This document shows positions 54,449 through 62,870 of a stretch of DNA of 64,000 bases, piece by piece. The stretch lies in NCBI GenBank assembly GCA_022827345.1, contig JAJDTB010000035.1, positions 1-64,000 of the forward strand. The letters run 5' to 3'. The stretch is from Gemmatimonadota bacterium (GTDB taxonomy: Bacteria > Gemmatimonadota > Gemmatimonadetes > Longimicrobiales > Gaopeijiaceae). The position numbers and the translations under genes were made by a program. The notes below the pieces were generated by a model. The model was not told the DNA's origin and searched no databases. It saw only the letters and a list, made by a program, of their open reading frames with translations. Each line of letters begins with the position of its first letter. The first letter of the stretch is position 1.

Positions 54449-55687
54449 CTACCGGCCCCTCAAGGTAAGCTCGCGGACCTCCACGCGCTCGACGCCGAGG
54501 GCGTCGGTGAACACACCGACAATCTGCCCGCCGCTCACCTCCTCTGGCCGGAACGAGGTCGGGATCTCCACCCGGCCGAGGTGCTGTCCGCTTGTGCCGA
54601 AGACGTCCCAGCGGGCCATGTCCGCGCCCCGCTGCCGGTACCGTCGCGCCCACAGCTCTCCCGTGTCCGTGAACAGGAGTTCATCGTACCCGGGCAGCCG
54701 CTCGGGCATGGGCATGTCGCGGTACATGTCGATTCTCGCCTGAACGGACGCTTCATCACTGAAGGGGCTTCCGGAATTCCTGACGTAGGCCTCCAGGTGT
54801 CCGTCGGTGCGAAGCGGTGGCGCCACGCGCAGTCGCAGAATCCGCTGCAGCGCGCCTGTCTGGTTGTAGAGAGCGACCTCGTAGTCGCTGCCCCCCGCAA
54901 CCGCGACTCCCTGCGGAGAACCCACGGCGGTGGGCTGGCGGGAAAAGGGAACGACCAGCAACTGCAGACTCATCTGCCCGCCGCTGCCGGACGTCGACAT
55001 CGACATGGTCTGACCCTGCCGCCGTGCCAGTGTGTCGACCAGTTCGGCGTCCAGGCGGTGCCTGAGGAAAACGACCGAGGCCCCGTCCCCCTCGATGGCG
55101 TCTTCAAGGCTCCGAAGAGCCGATGCATCGGCCGACGGGGTGACGCCAAAGTCCATGACCTGGCTCAGGACGACCTCCGGGCCGGCCAGGCCCCGCATAG
55201 TGAGTGCTCCACCGCTGCCGGTGAACTCGGCGGTCCCGATCAACGAGCCCGCGGGGTCGAACCGTGTGATGCGCCCCAGCCGCCGGTCCAGCGCGACTAC
55301 GGTTCCATCCGCGCCGGGCCAGGCCCCGCTCAGTACCTGAAACTCCCCAGGCCCTTCACCCTTGCGCCCGAAGGTGCGCAGATGACTCCCGCCGGCGTCG
55401 AAGATGCGGATCTCCCCGGCACCGTTGTCGGCCACGATCAGGTTGCCGCCACCGTCCCGGGCCACCGATGCGATCCGGCCGAACATGAGCTCGTCGGCAC
55501 CCTCCAGAGTGCCGAGCGACAGAATCGGCTCCCCGGCCAGGCGCGCGTACACCATGTCCGCGGGCGTACTGGTCACGATCGTGACGCCCGCCGAATCAGT
55601 AACCTGGGCCTCTGGCGCGCCGGACGGTTCTTCGCCGCCACAGCCGCCAACGACCAGGATCGCGCACCCGCACAGAGCCCGTCTCAT
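54449..55687 (-). CDS. 6-bladed beta-propeller lipoprotein, third member
   Basis: A 412-residue lipoprotein (signal ending VVGGC) with blades such as GNLIVADNGAGEIRIFD and GRKGEGPGEFQVLSG, same family as the pair at 25632-28206 but much diverged. It lies upstream of the ArsC-like selenoprotein on the same strand with an 80-base gap. Function unknown. Confidence 0.8.
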   Translation of the reverse strand: MRRALCGCAILVVGGCGGEEPSGAPEAQVTDSAGVTIVTSTPADMVYARLAGEPILSLGTLEGADELMFGRIASVARDGGGNLIVADNGAGEIRIFDAGGSHLRTFGRKGEGPGEFQVLSGAWPGADGTVVALDRRLGRITRFDPAGSLIGTAEFTGSGGALTMRGLAGPEVVLSQVMDFGVTPSADASALRSLEDAIEGDGASVVFLRHRLDAELVDTLARRQGQTMSMSTSGSGGQMSLQLLVVPFSRQPTAVGSPQGVAVAGGSDYEVALYNQTGALQRILRLRVAPPLRTDGHLEAYVRNSGSPFSDEASVQARIDMYRDMPMPERLPGYDELLFTDTGELWARRYRQRGADMARWDVFGTSGQHLGRVEIPTSFRPEEVSGGQIVGVFTDALGVERVEVRELTLRGR

Positions 55688-55854
55688 ACTTCCGCCTTTC
55701 CCCGTACTTCACCGGAGACTCGCGCCGCCGACCAGTCTTGCCGCGCGGGCCGGGTCAAACTTATCCTCGCACCCACTTTGGACATCCGGGGCAGCGGCTC
55801 CCGTTGTCCGCGAAACCGTACTCCGACCCCAACATACGCGAAAGGCAAGTCCCC

Positions 55855-56352
55855 ATGACCACCGCAACTCTGCGTGCCCCGGCGCTCCCCGCGATCGCCG
55901 CCACCCTCCTCGTCCTCGCTACCGCTTGCGCAGCCGGCGACATGCCCGACGACGCCATGCAGGACGCGGGGCCTACCGTCCAGTTCGTGAATCCGCGTTC
56001 GCCGGCTGACGGTGAGGGGCTTCCACCGTTCAGCGGAGCGGTATGGGTCGACAACACTTTCTACGTGTCGGGCATGCTCGGTCTCGAAGGAGGACAGGTC
56101 CCGGAAACCGCCGAGCAGGAGGCCGCCAACGTTCTCGACGCCATCAAGGGCGTACTCGAGGGCGAGGGGCTGACGATGGATGACCTGGTGGTCGTCCAGG
56201 TGTACGCCTCGGATGTCGCGGACTACGGAGCCTTCAACGACGTCTACCGCACGTATTTCACCAGCGAGTTCCCGGCGCGGGCGTTCCTGGGGTCCGGGCC
56301 GCTGCTCTTCGGGGCACGGTTCGAGGTGATGGGGACGGCGGTCAGGCGGTAG
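55855..56352 (+). CDS. RidA family lipoprotein
   Basis: A 165-residue protein with a lipoprotein signal (ending ATAC) and a RidA/YjgF domain: PPFSGAVWVDNTFYVSGMLG, NVLDAIKGVLEGEGLTMDDLVVVQVYA (split) and FPARAFLGSGPL with the conserved Arg that contacts the imine. RidA enzymes are normally cytoplasmic, so an exported lipoprotein form is unusual but known. Confidence 0.85.
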   Translation: MTTATLRAPALPAIAATLLVLATACAAGDMPDDAMQDAGPTVQFVNPRSPADGEGLPPFSGAVWVDNTFYVSGMLGLEGGQVPETAEQEAANVLDAIKGVLEGEGLTMDDLVVVQVYASDVADYGAFNDVYRTYFTSEFPARAFLGSGPLLFGARFEVMGTAVRR

Positions 56353-56414
56353 GGGACGCGGTTCCTGGCCACTCCCGCTGCACTGTCGGAGCACCAGCGG
56401 GTCGCCGACAGCGA

Positions 56415-56438
56415 ACACTAAACACGAATGTTCAGTGT
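56415..56438. repeat. 24-base palindrome, copy 4
   Basis: Left arm ACACTAAACA, spacer CGAA, right arm TGTTCAGTGT (9 of 10 pairs). First of three copies in the 299-base gap between the convergent RidA lipoprotein and class V aminotransferase genes, which otherwise holds no gene. Confidence 0.8.
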
Positions 56439-56459
56439 CGCGTGGCCCCTTGGCCGCCA

Positions 56460-56483
56460 ATACTTAACAAGTATATTTAATAT
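56460..56483. repeat. 24-base palindrome, copy 5
   Basis: Left arm ATACTTAACA, spacer AGTA, right arm TATTTAATAT (7 of 10 pairs). Starts 45 bases after copy 4; the spacer between them carries GGCC-rich sequence. Confidence 0.7.
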
Positions 56484-56529
56484 TGACTGCTGTTGGAGGC
56501 TTGTGACCTGCTCTCCCCGGCCCCGGAAG

Positions 56530-56562
56530 AGCGTTTCCGCGTTTCACCTGGAACGTTTTGCG
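56530..56562. repeat. Decayed GTTTCA-type palindrome
   Basis: GCGTTTCCGCGTTTCACCTGG then AACGTTTTGCG (split): a degenerate version of the palindrome at 25598, lying between copies 5 and 6 of the 24-base element. Confidence 0.45.
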
Positions 56563-56598
56563 ACCCGGCTGCCGCCCGATCCGCCAATTCACCGGCCC

Positions 56599-56622
56599 AT
56601 ACTAAACCACAATGTTTAGTAT
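56599..56622. repeat. 24-base palindrome, copy 6
   Basis: Left arm ATACTAAACC, spacer ACAA, right arm TGTTTAGTAT (9 of 10 pairs), 29 bases from the end of the class V aminotransferase gene. Confidence 0.8.
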
Positions 56623-56651
56623 TCAAGCCACCGGCGGCGATGCCCGCTCTC

Positions 56652-57989
56652 CTACCCCAGAATCACGCCTCGCAGCGCCTTAACGCCGTCGACCGCGCGC
56701 GCCACATGTTCCCGCGTGTTGTACACGTGCGGACACAGCCGCAGCCCCCCCGTCCCCGCCCCCGCGATCCCGTGCTCCTCGTACAGGCGGCGCAGCGCCG
56801 TGCTGCGGTCGCCCGGCACCTCGATGATGCACACGCCACCGGACAGCTCCGCCTCCATCGGCGTCACCAGCGTCATCCCCAGCCCGGCCAGCCCCTCCTT
56901 CAGCTGCGTGGCCAGGGCGCTCATCCGCGCCTCCGTCTCCGCCCCGCCGATCGCGGTGTGGAACTCCGCCGCGGTGCCGACCGCCGCCAGACAGGCGTCG
57001 TCGCGCTGGCCGAGCGATTCGAACTTGCGGGCACCCACTACATCCGGGTCGGCGTCGTTGCCCCACCCGGGCGCGACGATGTTGGGCCACACCTCCGGAA
57101 TGCGGTCCTCCCTGACGTAGAGCACGCCCGCCTCCTTCGGCCCCATGTACCACTTGTGCGCCGAGGCGGAGTAGGAGTCGCAGCCGAGCGCCCGAAGGTC
57201 CACATCGAGCGCACCCCAGCTCTGGGCGCCGTCCAGGTGGACGTGAATGCCGCGGGGGCGTGCCGCCTCGACCAACTCGCGAACCGGCAGCCGGATCCCG
57301 CTGACGTTGGAGACGTGGGTGAGCGACAGGACGCGGGTCCGGTCGGTCAGCGCCGCGACGAAGGGGTCGATCAGCTCCTGGGCCGAAGCCGGGCGGCGGG
57401 GCACCGATACCCTCTTCACGGTGATTCCGAAGCGCGCCGCCCGCACGTCCCACGCCACGTTGTTGGTCGGGTGGTTCTGATCCCACAGCACCACCTCGTC
57501 GCCCGCGCGCAGGTCCACCCCGTTGTTGATCGTGTTGTTGGACTCGCTGGTGTTGCGGACGATCGCGATCTCGTCTGCGCTGACCCCGAGCTGCGCGGCC
57601 ACGCCGGCCCGGGACTGCTCGGTGAGTCCGCTGAACTTGGCGCGGTTGTTGAAGGAACAGTCGCGGTCGATGTCGCGGGTCAGCTCTTCCACCCGCGCCG
57701 CCACCGACCGGGGCGAGGGGCAGAGGTTGGCCGCGTTCATCGGGACGCGCTCCTCTGTGAAGGAGAACTGGGCGCGCACCATCTCCCACCAGGCCTCGTC
57801 GCGGGAGGCGGGGGCGTCGGCGGGCAGCGGGGGCGCGGCCCGGCCGGAAGGAGGCGACGGGTCGGTGTCGCCGGGCGAGGGGCGGAACCCCGGCATGCCC
57901 CCGTGGGCCCCGGTCAGCGCCGCCGGCAAAACCACGGCTCCGGCGGCCATATCGGTGAGGAAGGTGCGGCGGCTGGCGTGACGCTTCAT
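56652..57989 (-). CDS. Tat-exported class V aminotransferase-fold protein
   Basis: A 445-residue PLP-type protein with a Tat signal (SRRTFLTDMAAG) and Pro/Ser-rich linker. The class V fold features are VRNTSESNNTI, HVHLDGAQSWGALDVD (PLP-binding Asp and Gln) and the lysine in SASAHKWYMGPKEAG. It resembles isopenicillin-N epimerase/cysteine desulfurase-like proteins that occur exported in soil bacteria. ATG 57989 has GGAG eight bases upstream. Confidence 0.82.
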   Translation of the reverse strand: MKRHASRRTFLTDMAAGAVVLPAALTGAHGGMPGFRPSPGDTDPSPPSGRAAPPLPADAPASRDEAWWEMVRAQFSFTEERVPMNAANLCPSPRSVAARVEELTRDIDRDCSFNNRAKFSGLTEQSRAGVAAQLGVSADEIAIVRNTSESNNTINNGVDLRAGDEVVLWDQNHPTNNVAWDVRAARFGITVKRVSVPRRPASAQELIDPFVAALTDRTRVLSLTHVSNVSGIRLPVRELVEAARPRGIHVHLDGAQSWGALDVDLRALGCDSYSASAHKWYMGPKEAGVLYVREDRIPEVWPNIVAPGWGNDADPDVVGARKFESLGQRDDACLAAVGTAAEFHTAIGGAETEARMSALATQLKEGLAGLGMTLVTPMEAELSGGVCIIEVPGDRSTALRRLYEEHGIAGAGTGGLRLCPHVYNTREHVARAVDGVKALRGVILG

Positions 57990-58118
57990 GGGACTGGCTC
58001 CGGGCAATGGCCGACTGACGCTTGTCTTGATCATACTGGCGGCGCAGCTTCGGTTGCCAGTGGTCGCCTTCCTCCGGGGGCCGCCGAAATCCACCGGGCC
58101 GTCAACAAGGAGACCCCC

Positions 58119-59435
58119 TTGGCCGTCATCTCCCACCGCATGAGCCAGCTGGGCACCGAGAACGCCTTCAAGCTGGGCGACGACATTCAGCGCTGCGTCG
58201 ACATGGGCCTCGACGTGATCCGCTTCAACCTGGGCGCGCCCGACTTCCGCAGCGCCCCGCACCTGAACCGCGTCGCGATGGAGTCGCTCGAAGCGGGACG
58301 GTCGGGGTACTGCGATCCGGCCGGAATCCTGCCCTTCCGCGAGGCGATCGCCGCCCATGTGACGCGAACGCGCGGGATCGAGGTGAGCCCCTCGCGCGTC
58401 GTGGTCACGCCCGGCGCCAAGCCCCCGATCGGCTACACGCTGCAGACGTACGTGGACGAGGGCGACGAGGTCATCTATCCCTCGCCGGGCTTCCCGATCT
58501 ACGAGTCGTGGGTGCAGTTCACGGGCGCGGTCCCGGTGCCGCTGCCGCTCTCCGACGACCGCGACTTCGCCTTCAACGCCGACGACCTGGCGGAGCTGAT
58601 CACCGAGCGGACCAAGGTGATCATCCTCTGCTCGCCGTCGAACCCGACCGGAGGCGTGCTGTCGCGGGACGAGCTGGCGGGGATCGCCGAACTGATCCGG
58701 ACGCGGTGCCGCCCCGACATCCGCATCTACTCCGACGAGATCTACGAGCAGATCCTCTTCGACGGGCTCGAGCACGAGAGCATCGCGTCGCATCCGGGGA
58801 TGGCGGAGCGGACGGTGATCGCGAGCGGCCATTCGAAGGGCTTCGCCATGACGGGGTGGCGGCTGGGGTGGGCGGTGCTGCCGACGGAGGAGGAGGCCGC
58901 GCTCTTCAAGCAGATCAACATCAACATCATGTCGTGCGTGCCTCCGTTCCTGCAGGACGCGGGAGCGGCGGCGTACGAGGACCCGGCCTCGGCGCCGGTG
59001 GTGGCGCGGATGGTCGCGGCGTTCCAGAGGCGGCGGGACTGGATCGTGCCGGCGCTGAACGAGGTCCCGGGAGTGAGGTGCAGGAAGCCGAAGGGGGCGT
59101 TCTACGTCTTCCCGGACGTGTCGGGGCTGTGCGGGCGGCTGGGGGTGCATGAGGCGCACGCCGCGCTGCCGGGCGACGCGCGCGGCCGGGTGACGCCGGC
59201 GGGGATGCTGCAGATGTTCCTGCTGTACCGCTACGGCGTGGCCACGATGGACCGGGCCTCGTTCGGGCGGATCGGGGCGGAGGGGCAGGATTTCCTGCGC
59301 ATGTCGATCGCGAACAGCATGGACGACATCAGGCGGGGGGTGGGGCGGATCGCGGAAGCGGCCGGGGACGCCGCCGGGTTCGCCGGGTTCGTGAGCGCCG
59401 AGGCGGCCCGGGGCGCCAAGGGACTCTTCGCATGA
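58119..59435 (+). CDS. Class I/II aminotransferase
   Basis: A 438-residue PLP aminotransferase of the aspartate aminotransferase type: VIRFNLGAPDF, CSPSNPTGGVLS, YSDEIYEQILFDG and the Schiff-base lysine in SGHSKGFAMTGWRLGW. An insert near the C terminus (HEAHAALPGDARGRVTPAG) is unusual. TTG 58119 with AAGGAG six bases upstream is a better start than the later ATG. Overlaps dapB (ATGA), suggesting a link to lysine/diaminopimelate synthesis. Confidence 0.85.
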   Translation: MAVISHRMSQLGTENAFKLGDDIQRCVDMGLDVIRFNLGAPDFRSAPHLNRVAMESLEAGRSGYCDPAGILPFREAIAAHVTRTRGIEVSPSRVVVTPGAKPPIGYTLQTYVDEGDEVIYPSPGFPIYESWVQFTGAVPVPLPLSDDRDFAFNADDLAELITERTKVIILCSPSNPTGGVLSRDELAGIAELIRTRCRPDIRIYSDEIYEQILFDGLEHESIASHPGMAERTVIASGHSKGFAMTGWRLGWAVLPTEEEAALFKQININIMSCVPPFLQDAGAAAYEDPASAPVVARMVAAFQRRRDWIVPALNEVPGVRCRKPKGAFYVFPDVSGLCGRLGVHEAHAALPGDARGRVTPAGMLQMFLLYRYGVATMDRASFGRIGAEGQDFLRMSIANSMDDIRRGVGRIAEAAGDAAGFAGFVSAEAARGAKGLFA

Positions 59436-60235
59436 GCATCAAGGTCTGCGTGGCGGGGGTGACGGGGTGGTCGGGCCGGGCGGTGGCGGAGGCGGTGATC
59501 GAGTCGTCCGACTTCCAGCTGGTCTCGGCGGTGGCGCGGTCGACCGTCGGCCAGGACGTGGGTCCGGCGATCGGCCGGGACGGCCCCGTCGGCGTGTCGA
59601 TCACGGCGGATCCGGCCGAGGCGCTGGCTCCGGGCCCCGACGTCTGGATCGACTACACCCATCCCGCCGCGGTCAAGGGGCACGCTCTGGCCGCGCTCAA
59701 AGCCGGGACGCGGGTCGTCATCGGCACCTCCGGCCTGGACGAGGACGACTACCGCGACATCACCGCGGCCGCCCTCGCCGCGCGCTCCGGGGTCATCGCG
59801 GCGGGGAACTTCTCCCTCACCGCGGCGCTCCTCAAGCACCTGGCGGGGATCGCCGCCCGGCACCTGCCCCACCGCGAGATCATCGACTACTCGCACGCCA
59901 ACAAGCCCGACGCCCCCAGCGGCACCGCGCTGGAGCTCGCCGAATACCTGGCGACCGTCTCGCCCAATGAAATGGGGCTGCCGGTGGAGGAGACGCTGGG
60001 AGAGCCCGCCACCCGCGGCGCGTCGATCGGCGGCACCCAGGTGCATTCGCTGCGGCTGCCGAGCTACCTGATCGCGGTGGAGGCCCTCTTCGGTCTGCCC
60101 GACGAACGGCTTACGATCCGCCACGACGCCGGCAACAGTCCCCAGCCCTACGTGGCGGGCACGCTCCTGGCCGTCAGGCGCGTCGGCGACGTTGCCGGGC
60201 TGGTGAGGGGCATGGGCGAGCTTCTGTTCGGGTAG
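59432..60235 (+). CDS. dapB: 4-hydroxy-tetrahydrodipicolinate reductase
   Basis: A 267-residue DapB that reduces hydroxytetrahydrodipicolinate with NAD(P)H in lysine and peptidoglycan precursor synthesis. Rossmann motif VAGVTGWSGRAV at the start, GTSGLDEDDY, and the substrate-binding HANKPDAPSGTALELAE signature. ATG overlaps the aminotransferase stop. Confidence 0.92.
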   Translation: MSIKVCVAGVTGWSGRAVAEAVIESSDFQLVSAVARSTVGQDVGPAIGRDGPVGVSITADPAEALAPGPDVWIDYTHPAAVKGHALAALKAGTRVVIGTSGLDEDDYRDITAAALAARSGVIAAGNFSLTAALLKHLAGIAARHLPHREIIDYSHANKPDAPSGTALELAEYLATVSPNEMGLPVEETLGEPATRGASIGGTQVHSLRLPSYLIAVEALFGLPDERLTIRHDAGNSPQPYVAGTLLAVRRVGDVAGLVRGMGELLFG

Positions 60236-60265
60236 ACGGGCGGCGGCGCGGGACTCCCCCGCCCC

Positions 60266-61120
60266 TCACCCTCCGCCGATCGCGATCTCGAACATCTCCG
60301 GCCAGAGTTTGCCGGTGACGTAGAAGGTGCCGGTCGCGGCGTCGTACGCGATCCCGTTGAAGACCGCGCCGGGATCGGCCGGGCGGCGGCTGGCCAGGGC
60401 GAGACCCAGGGCGTCCAGCTCTCCGGTGACCTCGCCGGTCGCCTTGTCGATCCGCACGATGCGGTTTTCCATGTAGATGTTGGCGTAGATGTCGTCGCCG
60501 ACGCACTCCAGCTCGTTGAGGTTGCGGGTCGAGAAGCCGTCGCGGGTGACCCTGAGCTCTCCGAGGACGGCGAACGTCGCCGGGTCGCGGCGCTGCAGCG
60601 TCCCGGAGCCGTCGGAGAGGAAGAGCGACTCGCCGTCGTAGCACAGTCCCCACCCTTCGCCTTCGTACGAGAGCGTGTCGGTGGGAGCGAAGGTGCCGAT
60701 GTCGTAGACGAACGCCAGCCCGGCCTTCCAGGTGAGCTGGATGACCCGGTCGCCAACCACCGCGATGCCCTCGCCGAAGTGCTCTTCCGAGAGGACCTGG
60801 CTGCGCCGCACCTCACCGGTGGCGATGTCGACCTGCCGCAGCTCGGACTCCCCGTACTGCCCGGTGCTCTCCAGGAACGTGCCGTCGTGGATGACCAGGC
60901 CCTGGGTGTAGGCGCCGGGGTCGTGCGGCAGGGTGCGCAGCACGTCGTAGCCGAGTTCGGGGACCGCCCCCCCCTCGCAGCCCAGCATCACCAGGACCAG
61001 TGCGGCCCCCCAGGCCGCCCCCACCCTCCACGAGGCCGCCGATCGTCCGCCGCCCGCCGCGATTGACGCCTCCGTCGACCGTCCCCCGTCTGTCCGCCTT
61101 TTCAACATGGCCACCTTCAT
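60266..61120 (-). CDS. Glutaminyl-peptide cyclotransferase, exported
   Basis: A 284-residue lipoprotein (signal ending LVMLGC) of the plant/bacterial glutamine cyclotransferase type, a five-bladed propeller that converts N-terminal Gln to pyroglutamate. Diagnostic: HDPGAYTQGLVIHDGTFLES, GEGWGLCYDGESLFLSDGS, LNELECVGDDIYANIY and FNGIAYD. Confidence 0.9.
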   Translation of the reverse strand: MKVAMLKRRTDGGRSTEASIAAGGGRSAASWRVGAAWGAALVLVMLGCEGGAVPELGYDVLRTLPHDPGAYTQGLVIHDGTFLESTGQYGESELRQVDIATGEVRRSQVLSEEHFGEGIAVVGDRVIQLTWKAGLAFVYDIGTFAPTDTLSYEGEGWGLCYDGESLFLSDGSGTLQRRDPATFAVLGELRVTRDGFSTRNLNELECVGDDIYANIYMENRIVRIDKATGEVTGELDALGLALASRRPADPGAVFNGIAYDAATGTFYVTGKLWPEMFEIAIGGG

Positions 61121-61195
61121 CCTCGTCTCGTCTGCTTCCGGTGCCTCTCGCGACCGGCTAATGTAGTACGCTCACTCGACCCCAAGGAGGCAGAC

Positions 61196-62353
61196 GTGCC
61201 CGGGCTGCTACCCGACATCGACCCCGATGGACTTCTGGAGTACTCGGTCGTCTTCACGGACCGATCACTGAATCACATGTCGTCGCGCTTCCGCGAGGTG
61301 ATGCGCGACATCTCCGCGACCCTCAAGGATACCTACACCGCAGACGCCGTGGTGGTCGTCCCGGGCGGCGGCACCTATGCGATGGAGGCCGTCGCGCGCC
61401 AGTTCGGAACCGGGAAGCGGTGCCTCGTGTTGCGCAACGGGTGGTTCAGCTACCGCTGGACCCAGATCTTCGACGCGGGCGACATACCCGCCGAGGCGAT
61501 CGTGCTGAAGGCCCGCCCGGTGGACGGCAGCGACGCCCCCGCCTTCGCGCCCGCGCCGATCGACGAGGTGTGCGAGACGATCGCGGCCGTGCGTCCCGAT
61601 GTCGTCTTCGCGCCCCACGTCGAGACATCCTCCGGCATCGTGCTGCCCGACGACTACGTGCGCGCGGTCGCCGACGCCGTGCACGCGGTGGGCGGCATCT
61701 TCGTCCTCGATTCCATCGCCTCCGGCGCCCTGTGGGTGGACATGGAGGAATCGGGGGTCGACGTCCTGATCAGCGCGCCCCAGAAGGGGTGGAGCGGTTC
61801 GCCGTGCGCGGGCCTCGTCATGCTCAATCCCCGGGGACGTGCGCTTGCGGCGGCCACGCGCAACACCAGCTTCGCGTGCGACCTCCACATGTGGCTCAGG
61901 GTGATGGACGCCTACGTCGACGGCGGACACACCTATCACTCGACGATGCCCACCGACGCCCTGCGCTTCTTCCAGGAGGTCATGAACGAGACGCTCGCGT
62001 TCGGTCGCGTGCGGGCCAGAGAGCGGCAGTGGGAACTTGGGAACCGCGTTCGGGCGCTCCTCGCCGACCGCGGTTTCAAGAGCGTGGCCGCGCCGGGATT
62101 CGAGGCCCCGGGGGTCGTGGTCAGCCATACCGACGACCCGGCGATCCAGAACGGCTCCCGATTCGCCGCGGAAGGCCTGCAGATCGCCGCCGGAGTACCC
62201 CTGCGCTGCGACGAGCCCGACAGCTTCCGAACCTTCCGGCTGGGGCTCTTCGGCCTCGACAAGCTCGGCAACGTGGACCGCACGGTCGACACCCTGGCCG
62301 CGGCGCTGGACCGCGTCCTTGCGGGGGCCGAACCGGCGGTGCCCGTGGGATGA
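61196..62353 (+). CDS. Class V aminotransferase (serine-pyruvate/alanine-glyoxylate type)
   Basis: A 385-residue PLP enzyme with VVPGGGTYAMEAVARQF, VFAPHVETSSGI, FVLDSIASGALWVDM and the lysine in SAPQKGWSGSPCAG. GTG 61196 has AAGGAGG six bases upstream. The short divergent region before it contains a possible -10 (TAATGT at about 61160). Exact amino donor unknown. Confidence 0.85.
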   Translation: MPGLLPDIDPDGLLEYSVVFTDRSLNHMSSRFREVMRDISATLKDTYTADAVVVVPGGGTYAMEAVARQFGTGKRCLVLRNGWFSYRWTQIFDAGDIPAEAIVLKARPVDGSDAPAFAPAPIDEVCETIAAVRPDVVFAPHVETSSGIVLPDDYVRAVADAVHAVGGIFVLDSIASGALWVDMEESGVDVLISAPQKGWSGSPCAGLVMLNPRGRALAAATRNTSFACDLHMWLRVMDAYVDGGHTYHSTMPTDALRFFQEVMNETLAFGRVRARERQWELGNRVRALLADRGFKSVAAPGFEAPGVVVSHTDDPAIQNGSRFAAEGLQIAAGVPLRCDEPDSFRTFRLGLFGLDKLGNVDRTVDTLAAALDRVLAGAEPAVPVG

Positions 62354-62763
62354 ACGCAAAGATCGTCTCCCGTTTCGAAGTGACCGGCTGGGACGCCACG
62401 CCCTACGGTGAAGCGGGCGAAGGCCCCCTGCTCTCCGAAGCGCAGGTCGTGAAGCGCTACCACGGCGACCTCGATGCCGAGGGCCGCGCGCGCGTCCTGA
62501 TGTGCCGCGCCAGCGCCGACGGTCCCCTGGCCAACGCGGGGTACGTCGCGTCGGAACAGGTGTCGGGCTCCCTGGACGGGCGCGAGGGCACGTTCGTGCT
62601 GCAGCACTGGGGCATCGCCGAAGCGGCTGCTCGACCGAGCACCGCCGGACACGTGGTGCCGGGATCCGGGACTGGCGACCTGGCGGGCCTGTCGGGAACC
62701 ATTGGGATCACGGTGGGCGAGGACGGCACTCACACGCTGTCGCTGGATTACCGCATCGAGTAG
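62350..62763 (+). CDS. DUF3224 family protein
   Basis: A 137-residue soluble beta-barrel protein with VSRFEVTGWDATPYGE, VVKRYHGDLDAEGRA and SGSLDGREGTFVLQHWG, the DUF3224 pattern. Function unknown. ATG overlaps the aminotransferase stop (ATGA). Confidence 0.88.
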   Translation: MNAKIVSRFEVTGWDATPYGEAGEGPLLSEAQVVKRYHGDLDAEGRARVLMCRASADGPLANAGYVASEQVSGSLDGREGTFVLQHWGIAEAAARPSTAGHVVPGSGTGDLAGLSGTIGITVGEDGTHTLSLDYRIE

Positions 62764-62870
62764 GGGGCCGGCCTTGCCTCGGGCGCTTGCGCCAAGTCGC
62801 GCCGCAGGACCAGCTTTGCAATAGCTGCGGTTGGATCAGCGGCCAAATCAAGCAACCCTTGAGAGCGATC

